From Dyella flagellata (lineage in GTDB: Bacteria > Pseudomonadota > Gammaproteobacteria > Xanthomonadales > Rhodanobacteraceae), in NCBI RefSeq assembly GCF_030160275.1, contig NZ_BSOA01000048.1:181069-245068 (forward strand): a stretch of DNA of 64,000 nucleotides, in the 5' to 3' direction. The position numbers and the translations under genes were made by a program. The notes under the pieces are model-generated. The model made no database searches. It worked only from the letters and a program-made list of their open reading frames with translations, and was not told the DNA's origin. This document shows, piece after piece, positions 35,672 through 44,604 of the stretch. Every line of letters begins with the position of its first letter. Position 1 is the stretch's first letter.

Positions 35672-37123
35672 ATGCCAAGCACCCGCCTCGCCAATCTGAT
35701 CGACGGTCGCCTGCAGGCTTCTGCGGGCGGCCAATGGCTCGACGTCCACGAGCCGGCCACCGGCGCGGTGTTCGCGCAATGCCCCGACTCCACCGCCGAG
35801 GATGTCGATGCAGCGGCCAAGGCCGCGCAACAAGCGGCGCCGGGATGGGCGGCAACGCCCGCCGAAACACGTGCGCGCTTGCTGCACAAGCTTGCCGATC
35901 TGATCGAAGCCCGGCTCGAAGAATTCGCGGCGCTGGAGTCGCGCGACAGCGGCAAGCCCGTCGCGCTGGCCAAGCGTTTGGACATCCCACGTGCCGTAGC
36001 CAACCTGCGCTTTTTCGCCGCCGCCATCATGGGTTGGGAAAGCGAATCGCATGCGATGGAAAGCGGCGCGATCAACTACACGTTGCGACGTCCGCTTGGC
36101 GTGGTCGGCTGCATCAGCCCGTGGAACCTGCCGCTGTATCTGTTCACCTGGAAGATTGCACCGGCCCTGGCGAGCGGCAACGCCGTGGTGGCCAAGCCTT
36201 CGGAAATCACACCCTGCACCGCCGCCCTGCTCGGCGAGCTGAGCCTTGAAGCGGGCTTTCCACCCGGCGTGTTGAACATCGTGCAAGGGCGCGGCCCCAG
36301 TACCGGCCAGGCGATCATCGAGCATCCGGCAATCAAGGCCATTTCCTTTACCGGCAGCACACGCACCGGCGCAAGCATCGCCGCCACGGCCGCGCCGCAA
36401 TTCAAGAAAGTGTCGCTGGAAATGGGCGGCAAGAACCCCGCCATCGTGTTTGCCGATGCCGATCTGAGCGACGCGAACCTCGACACCATCGTGCGCTCGG
36501 GCTTTGCCAACCAGGGCGAGATCTGCCTGTGCGGCTCGCGCCTGCTGGTGCAGCGCTCGATCTTTGACAGCTTCCGCGAACGTTATCTCGCGAAGGTGCA
36601 AGCACTGCGCGTGGGCGACCCTGAGCTGGCTTCAACCGATCTTGGCGCGATGGTTTCGCGCGAGCATTTCGACAAGGTTATGCGCTGCATCGAACAGGCG
36701 CGCGAGGAAGGCGGCAACATTCTCTGCGGCGGCGAAGCGCTGCGACTCGACGGACGCTGCACCGACGGCTGGTTCATCGCCCCCACCGTGGTTGAGGGAC
36801 TGGCCAACGACACGCTTACCAACCAGCAGGAAATCTTCGGTCCGCTCGTCACGCTGATTCCTTTCGAGGATGAGGAGCAAGCCATTGCCATCGCCAACGG
36901 CTCAGGCTACGGACTGGCGGCCTCATTGTGGACACAGGACCTGTCACGCGCGCATCGCATGGGCGCCCAGCTTGAATTCGGCATCGTGTGGATCAATTGC
37001 TGGCTGCTGCGCGATCTGCGCACGCCATTCGGCGGCAGCAAGCAATCCGGCCTCGGCCGGGAAGGCGGCGCCGAAGCGCTGCGCTTCTTCACCGAGCCGC
37101 GCAATATCTGCATTCGTTACTAA
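35672..37123 (+). CDS. 2-aminomuconate 6-semialdehyde dehydrogenase-like aldehyde dehydrogenase
   Basis: 483-residue NAD-dependent aldehyde dehydrogenase. SPWNLPLYLFTWKIAPALASG near residue 150, catalytic Glu in LEMGGKNP near residue 252, and catalytic Cys in ANQGEICLCGSR near residue 288. The C-terminal VWINCWLLRDLRTPFGG is typical of the hydroxy-/aminomuconic semialdehyde (ALDH8A1-type) branch. It is followed within 10 bases by carbonic anhydrase and then a 2-aminomuconate deaminase-like gene, supporting a kynurenine-catabolic role. Start 35672 (MPSTRLANLIDGR). Confidence 0.85.
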   Translation: MPSTRLANLIDGRLQASAGGQWLDVHEPATGAVFAQCPDSTAEDVDAAAKAAQQAAPGWAATPAETRARLLHKLADLIEARLEEFAALESRDSGKPVALAKRLDIPRAVANLRFFAAAIMGWESESHAMESGAINYTLRRPLGVVGCISPWNLPLYLFTWKIAPALASGNAVVAKPSEITPCTAALLGELSLEAGFPPGVLNIVQGRGPSTGQAIIEHPAIKAISFTGSTRTGASIAATAAPQFKKVSLEMGGKNPAIVFADADLSDANLDTIVRSGFANQGEICLCGSRLLVQRSIFDSFRERYLAKVQALRVGDPELASTDLGAMVSREHFDKVMRCIEQAREEGGNILCGGEALRLDGRCTDGWFIAPTVVEGLANDTLTNQQEIFGPLVTLIPFEDEEQAIAIANGSGYGLAASLWTQDLSRAHRMGAQLEFGIVWINCWLLRDLRTPFGGSKQSGLGREGGAEALRFFTEPRNICIRY

Positions 37124-37132
37124 GGAAAAATC

Positions 37133-37801
37133 ATGAGCAGCCCTTTGCAGGATCTGATCGACAGCAATCGCCGCTGGTCGGCGTCGGTGACGCAGGCCGA
37201 TCCGAGCTTCTTCGAGCGCCTGGCCAAGCAGCAGTCGCCCAAATACCTGTGGATAGGCTGCTCCGATTCGCGCGTGCCCGCCACGCAGATCGTGGATCTG
37301 CCGCCCGGCGAGATCTTCGTCCAACGCAATGTCGCCAACGTGGTATCGCACACGGACCTCAACTGCCTCAGCACCATCCAGTTCGCGGTGGATGCGTTGA
37401 AAGTGGAGCACATCATCGTGGTGGGTCACTACGGCTGCGGCGGCGTGCAGGCGGTGCTGGACGAGCGTCGGCTAGGCCTGGTCGACAACTGGCTGCGTCA
37501 CGTCGGCGACGTGGCTTACAAGCACGTGGACAAGCTGGGCACGCTGGACTCGATGCCGTTGCGCAATATGCGTCTGTGCGAACTCAATGCGATCGAGCAG
37601 GTGGTCAACGTGTGCCAGACCACCATCGTGATGGATGCCTGGGAGCGTGGCCAGCCGCTGTCCGTGCACGCATGGTGCTACAGCCTTGCCAATGGCCATA
37701 TGCATGACCTAGGGATGCATGTTTCGTCGCGCGAAACCTTGCGGCCCCATTACGAGCAGGCGCTTGAGCTGCTGATGGCCCGCTCAGGGGAGTTGCGATG
37801 A
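37133..37801 (+). CDS. can: Beta-carbonic anhydrase
   Basis: 222-residue beta-class enzyme interconverting CO2 and bicarbonate. Zinc ligands C43 (WIGCSDSR, with D45/R47 dyad), H99 and C102 (GHYGCGG) are all present. It lies between the aminomuconate semialdehyde dehydrogenase and the deaminase and overlaps the latter by 4 bases. This is a curious place for it; the upper kynurenine pathway includes a decarboxylase that releases CO2, which may explain co-transcription (inference). Confidence 0.93.
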   Translation: MSSPLQDLIDSNRRWSASVTQADPSFFERLAKQQSPKYLWIGCSDSRVPATQIVDLPPGEIFVQRNVANVVSHTDLNCLSTIQFAVDALKVEHIIVVGHYGCGGVQAVLDERRLGLVDNWLRHVGDVAYKHVDKLGTLDSMPLRNMRLCELNAIEQVVNVCQTTIVMDAWERGQPLSVHAWCYSLANGHMHDLGMHVSSRETLRPHYEQALELLMARSGELR

Positions 37802-38220
37802 GCGGCGTGGTGCGCACAGACACCGCCCCTGCCCCGGTTGGCGCGTATCCGCATGCGCGCCGCGTGGGCGGCCTGCTGTTTCTCTCCGGCGTCGGGCCGC
37901 GCGAACCGGGCAGCAACAAGATCCCGGGCAACGTGCATGACGCCGATGGCAAGCTGATCGGCTACGACATCGAGCAGCAGTGCCGACAGGTGTTCGCCAA
38001 CGTGCGCGCAGTTCTCGAAGCCAGCGGCGCGCGCTGGGAGGACCTGGTCGACGTCACCGTGTTCCTCACCGACATGGCGCGCGACTTCCCCGTCTACAAC
38101 CGCCTCTACGCGGAATACTTCCAGGGCGTGGATGCCTGCCGCACCACGCTGGGCATCACTGCCTTGCCGACGCCGATCGCGATCGAACTGAAGTGCATCG
38201 CCGCTGTAGGGGTGCTCTGA
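37798..38220 (+). CDS. RidA-family protein, probable 2-aminomuconate deaminase
   Basis: 140 residues of the RidA/YjgF fold (FLSGVGPREPGSNKIPG, ARWEDLVDVTVFLTDMARDFPVYN, CRTTLGITALP). The N-terminal variant and the neighbour aldehyde dehydrogenase point to the aminomuconate deaminase branch rather than housekeeping RidA. That enzyme hydrolyses 2-aminomuconate to 4-oxalocrotonate in tryptophan/kynurenine breakdown. ATGA overlap with the carbonic anhydrase gene. Confidence 0.8.
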   Translation: MSGVVRTDTAPAPVGAYPHARRVGGLLFLSGVGPREPGSNKIPGNVHDADGKLIGYDIEQQCRQVFANVRAVLEASGARWEDLVDVTVFLTDMARDFPVYNRLYAEYFQGVDACRTTLGITALPTPIAIELKCIAAVGVL

Positions 38221-38240
38221 TCTATTCCACGTGCCCGGCA

Positions 38241-38262
38241 CCGCACTGTATGCACGTCTGGC
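38241..38262. repeat. Fragment resembling arm B of the 1008-1300 element
   Basis: CCGCACTGTATGCACGTCTG and its next bases match the start of hairpin arm B (1170-1191) at all but one or two positions. It lies in the 3' region of the deaminase gene, immediately before a GTAG repeat. Confidence 0.55.
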
Positions 38263-38267
38263 TGCAC

Positions 38268-38335
38268 GTAGGCTGGGATGGCAATCCCAGCATCGGGATG
38301 CTACGTAGAAAGCTGGGACTATCATCCCAGCCTAC
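38268..38335. repeat. GTAG-type REP-like repeat pair
   Basis: Inverted pair starting GTAGGCTGGGATGGCAATCC and ending ATCATCCCAGCCTAC, in the intergenic region between the deaminase and a convergent small gene. Confidence 0.85.
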
Positions 38336-38361
38336 ATGCATCGCAGCGTTGGCGCGCCCAT

Positions 38362-38397
38362 AAAAAAACCCGGGGGCCTGCGCCCACCGGGTCTTTG
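38362..38397. terminator. Terminator after the small secreted protein gene
   Basis: Stem ACCCGG-GGGC / GCCC-A-CCGGGT with a seven-A run on the left, which is the U-run on the minus strand. A short CTTT lies on the right for the plus strand. Confidence 0.75.
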
Positions 38398-38419
38398 CAT
38401 CCGCAACGGATGAAGGGAA

Positions 38420-38644
38420 TTACTTGCCAGCGGTGCTGCTGGAGGCCGGCTCGGTGGTGCCGCTGCTGGCCTTCTTCGCCTTGTGGGTCTTGTGCGTCGA
38501 GGACTTGTGGTGGGCGGCGTGCTTGGCCGTGGTGGCCGACGTCGACGCGGATGCCGGAGCAGCCGACGTATCCTGAGCCAGCACCGAACCGGAAAGAGCG
38601 ACACCTGCCACGAGCAGGGAAGCAATCGCAAGTTTACGCATCAT
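38420..38644 (-). CDS. Small secreted Ala/Ser/Lys/His-rich protein
   Basis: About 74 residues: signal peptide MMRKLAIASLLVAGVALSGS, cleavage near VLAQ, then a low-complexity mature part rich in Ala, Ser, Thr and with KHAAHHKSSTHKTHKAKKAS. The composition recalls acid-shock-type (Asr) periplasmic proteins, but no clear family motif is present. Several close ATGs (38641, 38644, 38650) make the start approximate. It has its own terminator. Confidence 0.65.
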   Translation of the reverse strand: MMRKLAIASLLVAGVALSGSVLAQDTSAAPASASTSATTAKHAAHHKSSTHKTHKAKKASSGTTEPASSSTAGK

Positions 38645-38822
38645 GATCATGAGCCTCGAGATTTTGGTTGCCACGGACCCGGCCGGAACCCGGCTATCGC
38701 GGGCGGCGTGACGGCCCTAACAATGCATCCACCTCGGCATACCGAAACTGAACGGACGTAGGAAAATTTCGAGGTCGCCGCTAGCTATTTAAACAAAACC
38801 CGCGCTACCACCCCGCTACCTG

Positions 38823-39608
38823 TCAGTCTTTGGCCAGGCAACAAAGCAACAGCTCACGTATGGTCGCCTGCACCCCCGCCGCCTTGGCCTGATCCCAGGC
38901 AAAGCTCTCTTCGTCCATGTATTGGCACTGCGCCAGCTCGAGCTGCACCGCCTGCACCCCCTCCCCCGGCTGGCCGTAGTGACGCGTAATGTAGCCGCCC
39001 TTGAAACGCCCGTTGACCACAAAGTCGTAACGGCGCTGGGCTTCCAGCACCCGGGTCAGGCTCCACTGCAGGTCCGCGTCGCAGCTCGCGCCATCGGCGG
39101 TGCCCAGGTTGAAATCCGGCAGGCGCCCTTCAAACAGCATGGGCACCCGGCTCTTGATGGAATGGCCGTCCCACAGCACCGCCCGGCCATGCTGAGCCAG
39201 CAGCCGCGCCAGCTCCCCGGCCAGCGCTTCGTGGTAGGGGCGCCACCAGGTCTCGACGCGCCGCTGGATGTCATCCGCATCCGGCTCCTGCCCACTCAGG
39301 TACAAGGGCTCGCCATCAAAGCCGATGGTGGACACCAACCCCGTCTCGCGCCTGCCCGGATACAGGGCGTGGCCATCGGCCGGGCGGTTCAAATCGACGA
39401 GGTAGCGCGAGGCCACCGGCTTGATCAGGCTGGCCCCCAGTTCCTGCGCCAGCGGCTCGTACAGTCGGGCAACGTGCCAGTCGGTATCGGGCGCGCAGCG
39501 CGCAGCGGGCTGCATCCGCGCGGCCAGTTCTTCGGGAAGCCAGCTGCCGTCATGCGGCAGGCTGATCAGTAGTGGCGCGTGGCCGCGGGTCAGGGTGAAG
39601 GTATCCAT
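38823..39608 (-). CDS. hutG: N-formylglutamate deformylase
   Basis: 261 residues. ISLPHDGSWLPEEL near residue 15, LVDLNRPADG near residue 70 and LWDGHSIKSRVP near 143 match the HutG-type deformylase of the five-step histidine pathway, releasing formate and glutamate. Other hut genes are not in the window. It lies 24 bases downstream of gor on the same strand, so co-transcription is possible. Confidence 0.88.
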   Translation of the reverse strand: MDTFTLTRGHAPLLISLPHDGSWLPEELAARMQPAARCAPDTDWHVARLYEPLAQELGASLIKPVASRYLVDLNRPADGHALYPGRRETGLVSTIGFDGEPLYLSGQEPDADDIQRRVETWWRPYHEALAGELARLLAQHGRAVLWDGHSIKSRVPMLFEGRLPDFNLGTADGASCDADLQWSLTRVLEAQRRYDFVVNGRFKGGYITRHYGQPGEGVQAVQLELAQCQYMDEESFAWDQAKAAGVQATIRELLLCCLAKD

Positions 39609-39632
39609 CCGCCCAGTTTCGCCCGTCCGCGC

Positions 39633-40979
39633 TCAATGCAGCAACAGCAGCTCCTCCGCCGCGGTGGGATGGATCGCGATGGTCGACTTCAGGTCCCGCC
39701 AGTACAGGCCTTTGCGCATGGCCACGGCAAAGCCTTGCAGCAACTCGTCGCTGCCCGGCCCCAGGACGTGGATGCCGACCACTTTGCGCTCCTCGCCCAC
39801 GCTCAGCAGCTTGACCATGCTCTGCTCGGAGCGCCCGGCCACCATCCACAGCAAGGGCGTGTAGCGGCCGGTATGCACGTTCACGGCATCGCCGTAGCGG
39901 GCGTGTGCCTGTTGCTCGGTAAGGCCGATTGCCCCCAACGGCGGCTCGGAGAACACCACACTGGGAATGTCCTGGTCTTCGAATGGCTCCTCGCCATGGC
40001 CTGCGAACAGCCGCTCGGCCAAGGCTCGCCCTGCGGCAACCGCCACCGGCGTGAGCGCCCTGCGATCGGTTACGTCGCCCACGGCGTAGATGCCAGGCAC
40101 GCTGGTAACCTGGGACGCGTCGACCAGTATGTGGCCGGCTTCGTCGCGCTCCACACCAAGGGCCTCCAGGCCCAGGTCATGGCTATTGGGAACACGTCCT
40201 ATGGCCCATAGCACGGCATCGTATACGCCATGCTCGACACCATCGTTCGCTTCCAGCGTGATCTTGCCAGGCTCGCCGCGCGCACGCTTGAGCCGTGTGT
40301 TGCGCACGATGCGGATGCCGTGCGCCTGCATCTGCATTGCCAGCGCCTCGACCAGCTCGCGATCGAAACCGGTCAGCAGATGTTCGCGAACCAGCAAGTC
40401 CACCCGGCAGCCGAGTCCACGCATCAGGCAAGCGAACTCCACCGCTACGTAACCGCCGCCCACGATCGCAATGTGTTGCGGCGGCGCATCCAGCATAAAG
40501 ATCTGGTCCGACAACATGCCGAGCTGGAAGCCCGGCATGTCGAGCCGGCGCGGGCTTGCGCCAGTGGCGATCACGATATGTGGTGCACTGGCCTCGATAC
40601 CCTGGGCCGTAAGCACCGTGTCGCTAGCAACAAGTCGCGCCGCTTGCGTGATCACACGGATGCCGGCCGTGTCCAGTCGCGTTGCATAACGATGGCGAAT
40701 GCCGGCGATGTATTGATCGCGCAGAGTGCGAAAGCGCGCCCAGTCCAGCCGTAGCGGCGAGCTTTCGAAACCGATCTCGGCGCCAAGCCGGTGCATGTCG
40801 GCGATTTGCGCGGCAAACCACATCGCTTTCTTCGGTACGCAGCCGCGATTGACACAAGTGCCACCCAGTGCGTCCGGATCGAACAAGGCCACGCGCGCAC
40901 CCAGTCGGGCCGCGCGCTGTGCTGCGCTCAAGCCGCCGGAACCCGCTCCCAGCACGATCAGGTCGAAACGCTCGCTCAT
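39633..40979 (-). CDS. gor: Glutathione-disulfide reductase
   Basis: 448-residue FAD/NADPH disulfide reductase. FAD site VLGAGSGGLSAAQRAA near residue 10, redox pair in GGTCVNRGCVPKK (C42/C47), NADPH motif GGGYVAVEFACLM near 173, FAD motif GIYAVGDVTDR near 300 and active-site His in IHPTAAEELL near the C-terminus. The NADPH segment DLLVREHLLTGFD has Arg typical for NADPH preference. Confidence 0.93.
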   Translation of the reverse strand: MSERFDLIVLGAGSGGLSAAQRAARLGARVALFDPDALGGTCVNRGCVPKKAMWFAAQIADMHRLGAEIGFESSPLRLDWARFRTLRDQYIAGIRHRYATRLDTAGIRVITQAARLVASDTVLTAQGIEASAPHIVIATGASPRRLDMPGFQLGMLSDQIFMLDAPPQHIAIVGGGYVAVEFACLMRGLGCRVDLLVREHLLTGFDRELVEALAMQMQAHGIRIVRNTRLKRARGEPGKITLEANDGVEHGVYDAVLWAIGRVPNSHDLGLEALGVERDEAGHILVDASQVTSVPGIYAVGDVTDRRALTPVAVAAGRALAERLFAGHGEEPFEDQDIPSVVFSEPPLGAIGLTEQQAHARYGDAVNVHTGRYTPLLWMVAGRSEQSMVKLLSVGEERKVVGIHVLGPGSDELLQGFAVAMRKGLYWRDLKSTIAIHPTAAEELLLLH

Positions 40980-41039
40980 GCATCACTCCTGCGATGGATA
41001 TTCAAAGCGTATGGCTCATTGCGTGGGTCGTACGCGTAT

Positions 41040-42299
41040 TCACAGATGGAAGCGCGACGGCGCATACGGCGCGGGATCGATCGCCGGCGCAGCGCCAAGC
41101 ATCTGCGCGGCGACCAGCTCCCCTGTCGCCGCGGACATGCTGACGCCGAGCATGCCATGGCCGGTGGCCAGATGCAGATTCGACCAGCGTGCGCTGGGAC
41201 CGATGATCGGTATTTCGTCCACGCTCATCGGCCGCCAGCCCCACCATTCCTCTTGCAATTGCGGGCCTTCCGGTTCACGCAGGCATTCGGCCGCGCCACG
41301 CCGGAGTGCGTCGATGCGCGTGCGATTGATTCCTTCCGCGTAACCGGAGAATTCCATCGTGCTGCCCAGGCGGAAACCGCTGTTCCAGGTGGTCACGCAA
41401 ACCTTGGCTTCGCGCAGCACCAGCGCATGCCGCGGAGCCTGTGCCGGGCGCGTGTAGGTAAGCGAATAGCCTTTGCCCGGCTGCATTGGCAGGCGCAAGC
41501 CCAGTTGCTTGCCGAGCAACGGCGACCACGCACCCAATGCCAGCACCACCCGATCGCCGGTGAAATCGCCAAGTGCCGTCGCCACGCTGACGATGCCTTT
41601 TCCATCGGTGGCAATACGCTCGATTTTCGCGCCTGTTTCGATGATGCCGCCCCGCTCGCGCACCAGCCGCGCCAGTTCGGCGGCATAGCGGTCCGGCCGC
41701 AGGCGCGCATCGCCGGGATGAAACATCCCGCCCTGCACGCCCGCCTTAAGCGACGGCTCAATGGCCTCTACTTCGCCGCCACGCAGGCGTTGCACGGCAA
41801 TCCCCAAGCGGTCGAGCAACTGCGCGTGGTGATGCTCGTCATCGGCCATCTGCGCGCTGCTGCGATAGACGTACAGCAAGCCTTCTTCGACGAATTCGCA
41901 ATCCAGCCGCTCGCTGCGGACCAACTCGGCAAGCAGCCGGTACGAGCGCTGCAAAATGGCCGCCCGTGCTTGCGCGGCGCGCTCGAAGTCGCGCCACGTG
42001 CAGCGCCGCGCGAAACCCATCAGCCAGCGCAAGCGGGGCCCATCCAGGCGCGGGTTGAGGTAAAGCGGCGCATCGGCGCGTAGCAGCGAGCGCAAAGCCA
42101 CGCCCAAGGTACCCGGCATGGTCATCGGCGCGGCATGACTGGGCGTGATCGTGCCGCAATTTCCGTGCGAACTGCCGCAACCGGGCGTGCCTTGCTCCAA
42201 CACGCGCACCCTTGCTCCGCCCTTGAGCAGATGCAGCGCACAGGCAAGGCCGATCACTCCGCCACCAAGGATCAGTACGTCACTGCGGGAAGCATTCAT
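41040..42299 (-). CDS. FAD-dependent D-amino-acid dehydrogenase (DadA-like)
   Basis: 419-residue DAO-fold flavoprotein. Dinucleotide motif VLILGGGVIGLACALHLL at the N-terminus, SSHGNCGTITPSHAAPMTMPG near 40, and the C-terminal GHGMLGVSMSAATGELVA motif of DadA-type enzymes. Substrate could be a D-amino acid or D-hydroxyproline; no racemase/epimerase neighbour decides this. Start 42299 (MNASRSDVL); the longer frame to 42437 reads through a region without coding character. Confidence 0.85.
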   Translation of the reverse strand: MNASRSDVLILGGGVIGLACALHLLKGGARVRVLEQGTPGCGSSHGNCGTITPSHAAPMTMPGTLGVALRSLLRADAPLYLNPRLDGPRLRWLMGFARRCTWRDFERAAQARAAILQRSYRLLAELVRSERLDCEFVEEGLLYVYRSSAQMADDEHHHAQLLDRLGIAVQRLRGGEVEAIEPSLKAGVQGGMFHPGDARLRPDRYAAELARLVRERGGIIETGAKIERIATDGKGIVSVATALGDFTGDRVVLALGAWSPLLGKQLGLRLPMQPGKGYSLTYTRPAQAPRHALVLREAKVCVTTWNSGFRLGSTMEFSGYAEGINRTRIDALRRGAAECLREPEGPQLQEEWWGWRPMSVDEIPIIGPSARWSNLHLATGHGMLGVSMSAATGELVAAQMLGAAPAIDPAPYAPSRFHL

Positions 42300-42513
42300 C
42301 GGACCATTGTAGCGGGGAGCGAACGGGCTGTTGAAAAACTGCGGGCCGCCGGGCCACCGATGGCCTGCCGCGTTTCGAACCCATTGGTACTTGATTTTGC
42401 GCGGTCCAATCCGGCTCCTCGGCGAGCTCGACATCACCCACAGAAAAGTACTTGCGTGCTACCTGTCTTAGGGTGCAGGCTGATGCCGCATCCACGACAT
42501 CGTCCCCACGCCC

Positions 42514-43860
42514 ATGCGTCTGATGAACGTGCTGTGCCTGCTTTGTCCGACCGTGCTGATGCTCTCGATCAGCGCGTATGGACAGCCTTCGCCCCCCTCC
42601 GCCCGCGAAGTAGTGACCCGCTTCGGCAGCGCCCCCAATGGGCTGGCGCGGCACGAATACGTCGCTTCAGTGATCCCTTTGCTGAGTGGCGACGACAGGT
42701 CGCTCGCGCAGCAATTGCTGGCCACGGTGGACAGCGAGCTAGGTCTCTACAACGAAGCGGTAATGGTCTTCCCGTTCGACAACCGTATCGCGCCGCCCAG
42801 GTCCTTGCCGCTGCCCGATTCCAGCCAATGGCAGGAGGTGGACGCCGCCACCGCAGTGGCCGAGCTCGCCGCCAAGCGCCACATCGTGATGGTGAACGAG
42901 GCGCACCATGATGCCCATACCCGCGAACTCACGCTGGCCCTGCTTCCGCGCCTGCGTGCACTGGGCTTCCAGTATTTTGCGGTGGAGGCGTTGAGCACCA
43001 AGGACACCGACCTGATGCACCGCGGCTATGTGACCGATACATCGGGCAGCGAATACCTGCTTGAACCCCTGTATGGCGAGATCGTGCGCCAGGCGATCCG
43101 GCTCGGCTACACCATCGTGGCCTATGATCCGGACAACGTACCCGTCGACGACCGCGATACTGCTGAAGCGAATAGCCTCTACGAAAAAGTGTTCGCCAAG
43201 GACCCGCAGGCCAAATTGTTCGTGCATGCCGGCTATGCCCATATCGACAAGCGAGCGGGCAACCTCGGTGGGTCCATCCAGCCCATGGCGGCGCAGCTCA
43301 AACGCCTCAGTGGTTACGATCCGCTGAGCGTGGACCAGGTGCAATTCCGCGATGTTGCGGTGGGTGGCCTGGACTTCGGGTTCTACAACACGATTGCCGG
43401 CAAATTCTCCTCGCCGGTGCCTTACGTGCTGCGCCAGCATGGCGCAGACACGATCTGGAGTTCAGATCCGAGCCAGCATGACGTCACGGTCATCGTGCCG
43501 CCTGCCTTCGAACGCGACCTGGATGTGCAAGGCATCATGCGCAGCGACGTATTGCGCCGCGAAGTGATGATGCCACGCATGCCGCTCGATCCCACCCAAC
43601 GACCATCGTGGCTTACGCTGGGCGGCAAACGCGTGCCTTACCGGATCAGCAGCGACCTGTGCGCAGGAACGATACCCTGCGTCATCGACGCCCATTATCC
43701 GAGCGAACCGGATAACGCCACGCCGGCCGATCGCTACACCTTCCTGCGCAATCACTCGCATAACCAGCTTTATCTCTACCCAGGCCACTACCGCCTGGTC
43801 GCCTGGGATGCCGCCGGCAAAACCCTGCAGCAACAGGACATCGAAGTGCCTGCTCAATGA
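42514..43860 (+). CDS. Secreted protein with an EreA/ChaN-like domain
   Basis: 448 residues; signal peptide (cleavage near SAYGQ, residue 23). The region KRHIVMVNEAHHDAHTRELT, then LLPRLRALGFQYFAVEAL near residues 126-165 has the Glu-x-x-His arrangement of the erythromycin-esterase/ChaN/TIKI superfamily. A second His-containing motif KLFVHAGYAHIDK near residue 237 fits the same fold. The C-terminal third is of unknown type and ends with a beta-rich YPGHYRLVAWDAAGK segment. A hydrolytic function is possible but unproved. Confidence 0.6.
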   Translation: MRLMNVLCLLCPTVLMLSISAYGQPSPPSAREVVTRFGSAPNGLARHEYVASVIPLLSGDDRSLAQQLLATVDSELGLYNEAVMVFPFDNRIAPPRSLPLPDSSQWQEVDAATAVAELAAKRHIVMVNEAHHDAHTRELTLALLPRLRALGFQYFAVEALSTKDTDLMHRGYVTDTSGSEYLLEPLYGEIVRQAIRLGYTIVAYDPDNVPVDDRDTAEANSLYEKVFAKDPQAKLFVHAGYAHIDKRAGNLGGSIQPMAAQLKRLSGYDPLSVDQVQFRDVAVGGLDFGFYNTIAGKFSSPVPYVLRQHGADTIWSSDPSQHDVTVIVPPAFERDLDVQGIMRSDVLRREVMMPRMPLDPTQRPSWLTLGGKRVPYRISSDLCAGTIPCVIDAHYPSEPDNATPADRYTFLRNHSHNQLYLYPGHYRLVAWDAAGKTLQQQDIEVPAQ

Positions 43861-43959
43861 TGGACCCCGCTCGCACAAGCTCCTCCAATTCCTAAAAACT
43901 TTTCTGCAAGCCATTGATTTGTTATAACCTCGGCGCATCGACACCGCCGAGGTTTGCGC

Positions 43960-44529
43960 ATGGCCCAAGCCAGCCCAGGGGATACGGACAAACACCGATC
44001 AAGCGTCCGTGTGCTGCGCCTTGGTGTGCTCGTCGGCATGCTGTCCTTGCTGGCCGCCTGTGCCAGCTCGCCTCGCCATGAGGCCACTTACAAAGCATCC
44101 AATTCCGCGCTCGCCGATGAACCGGCGCGCGCGCCGGAAAATGCGGTCGGGACCGCCAATGACGTCCTGTTTCGCGCTATGGCCCTGGTCGGCACACCCT
44201 ATCGCTGGGGCGGCAATACGCCGACCAGCGGCTTCGATTGCAGCGGCCTGGTGGATTACATCTACCGCAATGCCGCCAACATCGACTTGCCGCATAGCTC
44301 GCGCGACATGGCCGCCATCAGCGGAACCAAGATCAAGCACATGGACGACCTGGTCAGCGGCGACCTGGTGTTTTTCGGTAGCGGCCGCGGCATCAGCCAT
44401 GTCGGCGTGTACGTGGGCAAGGGGCGCTTCGTGCATGCGCCGAACAGCGGCGGCACCGTGCGGCTCGATGATATCGACGGACCCTATTGGCGCGATCATT
44501 TCGAGTACGGAAAGCGATTGCTGGACTAA
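43960..44529 (+). CDS. NlpC/P60-family lipoprotein endopeptidase
   Basis: 189 residues; lipobox MLSLLAAC (C34), then an NlpC/P60 domain cleaving peptidoglycan stem peptides. The catalytic triad is seen as C94 (GFDCSGLVDYIY), H147 (ISHVGVYVG) and H159 (RFVHAPNSGG). TPYRWGGNTP precedes the Cys as usual. It resembles Spr/MepS. A hairpin CCTCGGC/GCCGAGG (43928-43952) and a TATAAC-type -10 lie just upstream. Confidence 0.9.
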   Translation: MAQASPGDTDKHRSSVRVLRLGVLVGMLSLLAACASSPRHEATYKASNSALADEPARAPENAVGTANDVLFRAMALVGTPYRWGGNTPTSGFDCSGLVDYIYRNAANIDLPHSSRDMAAISGTKIKHMDDLVSGDLVFFGSGRGISHVGVYVGKGRFVHAPNSGGTVRLDDIDGPYWRDHFEYGKRLLD

Positions 44530-44567
44530 CGACCTGAAGGCGCCTTGCACGGCTTCACGAAAATTAT

Positions 44568-44579
44568 ATTGTGCACAAT
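44568..44579. promoter_or_regulatory. Probable OhrR operator
   Basis: Perfect palindrome ATTGTGCACAAT within a longer AT-rich dyad (AATTATATTGTGCACAATTA), 25 bases upstream of ohrR. OhrR proteins of Xanthomonas bind such sites and are released after Cys oxidation by organic hydroperoxides. Confidence 0.65.
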
Positions 44580-44604
44580 TAAATTTGATGCTACTGTTTT
44601 CGTC

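Noticed and set aside
42325..42341. GGGCTGTTGAAAAACTG, similar to the ends of some insertion sequences
   Set aside because: No partner end, target duplication or transposase fragment was found nearby; too short to call.
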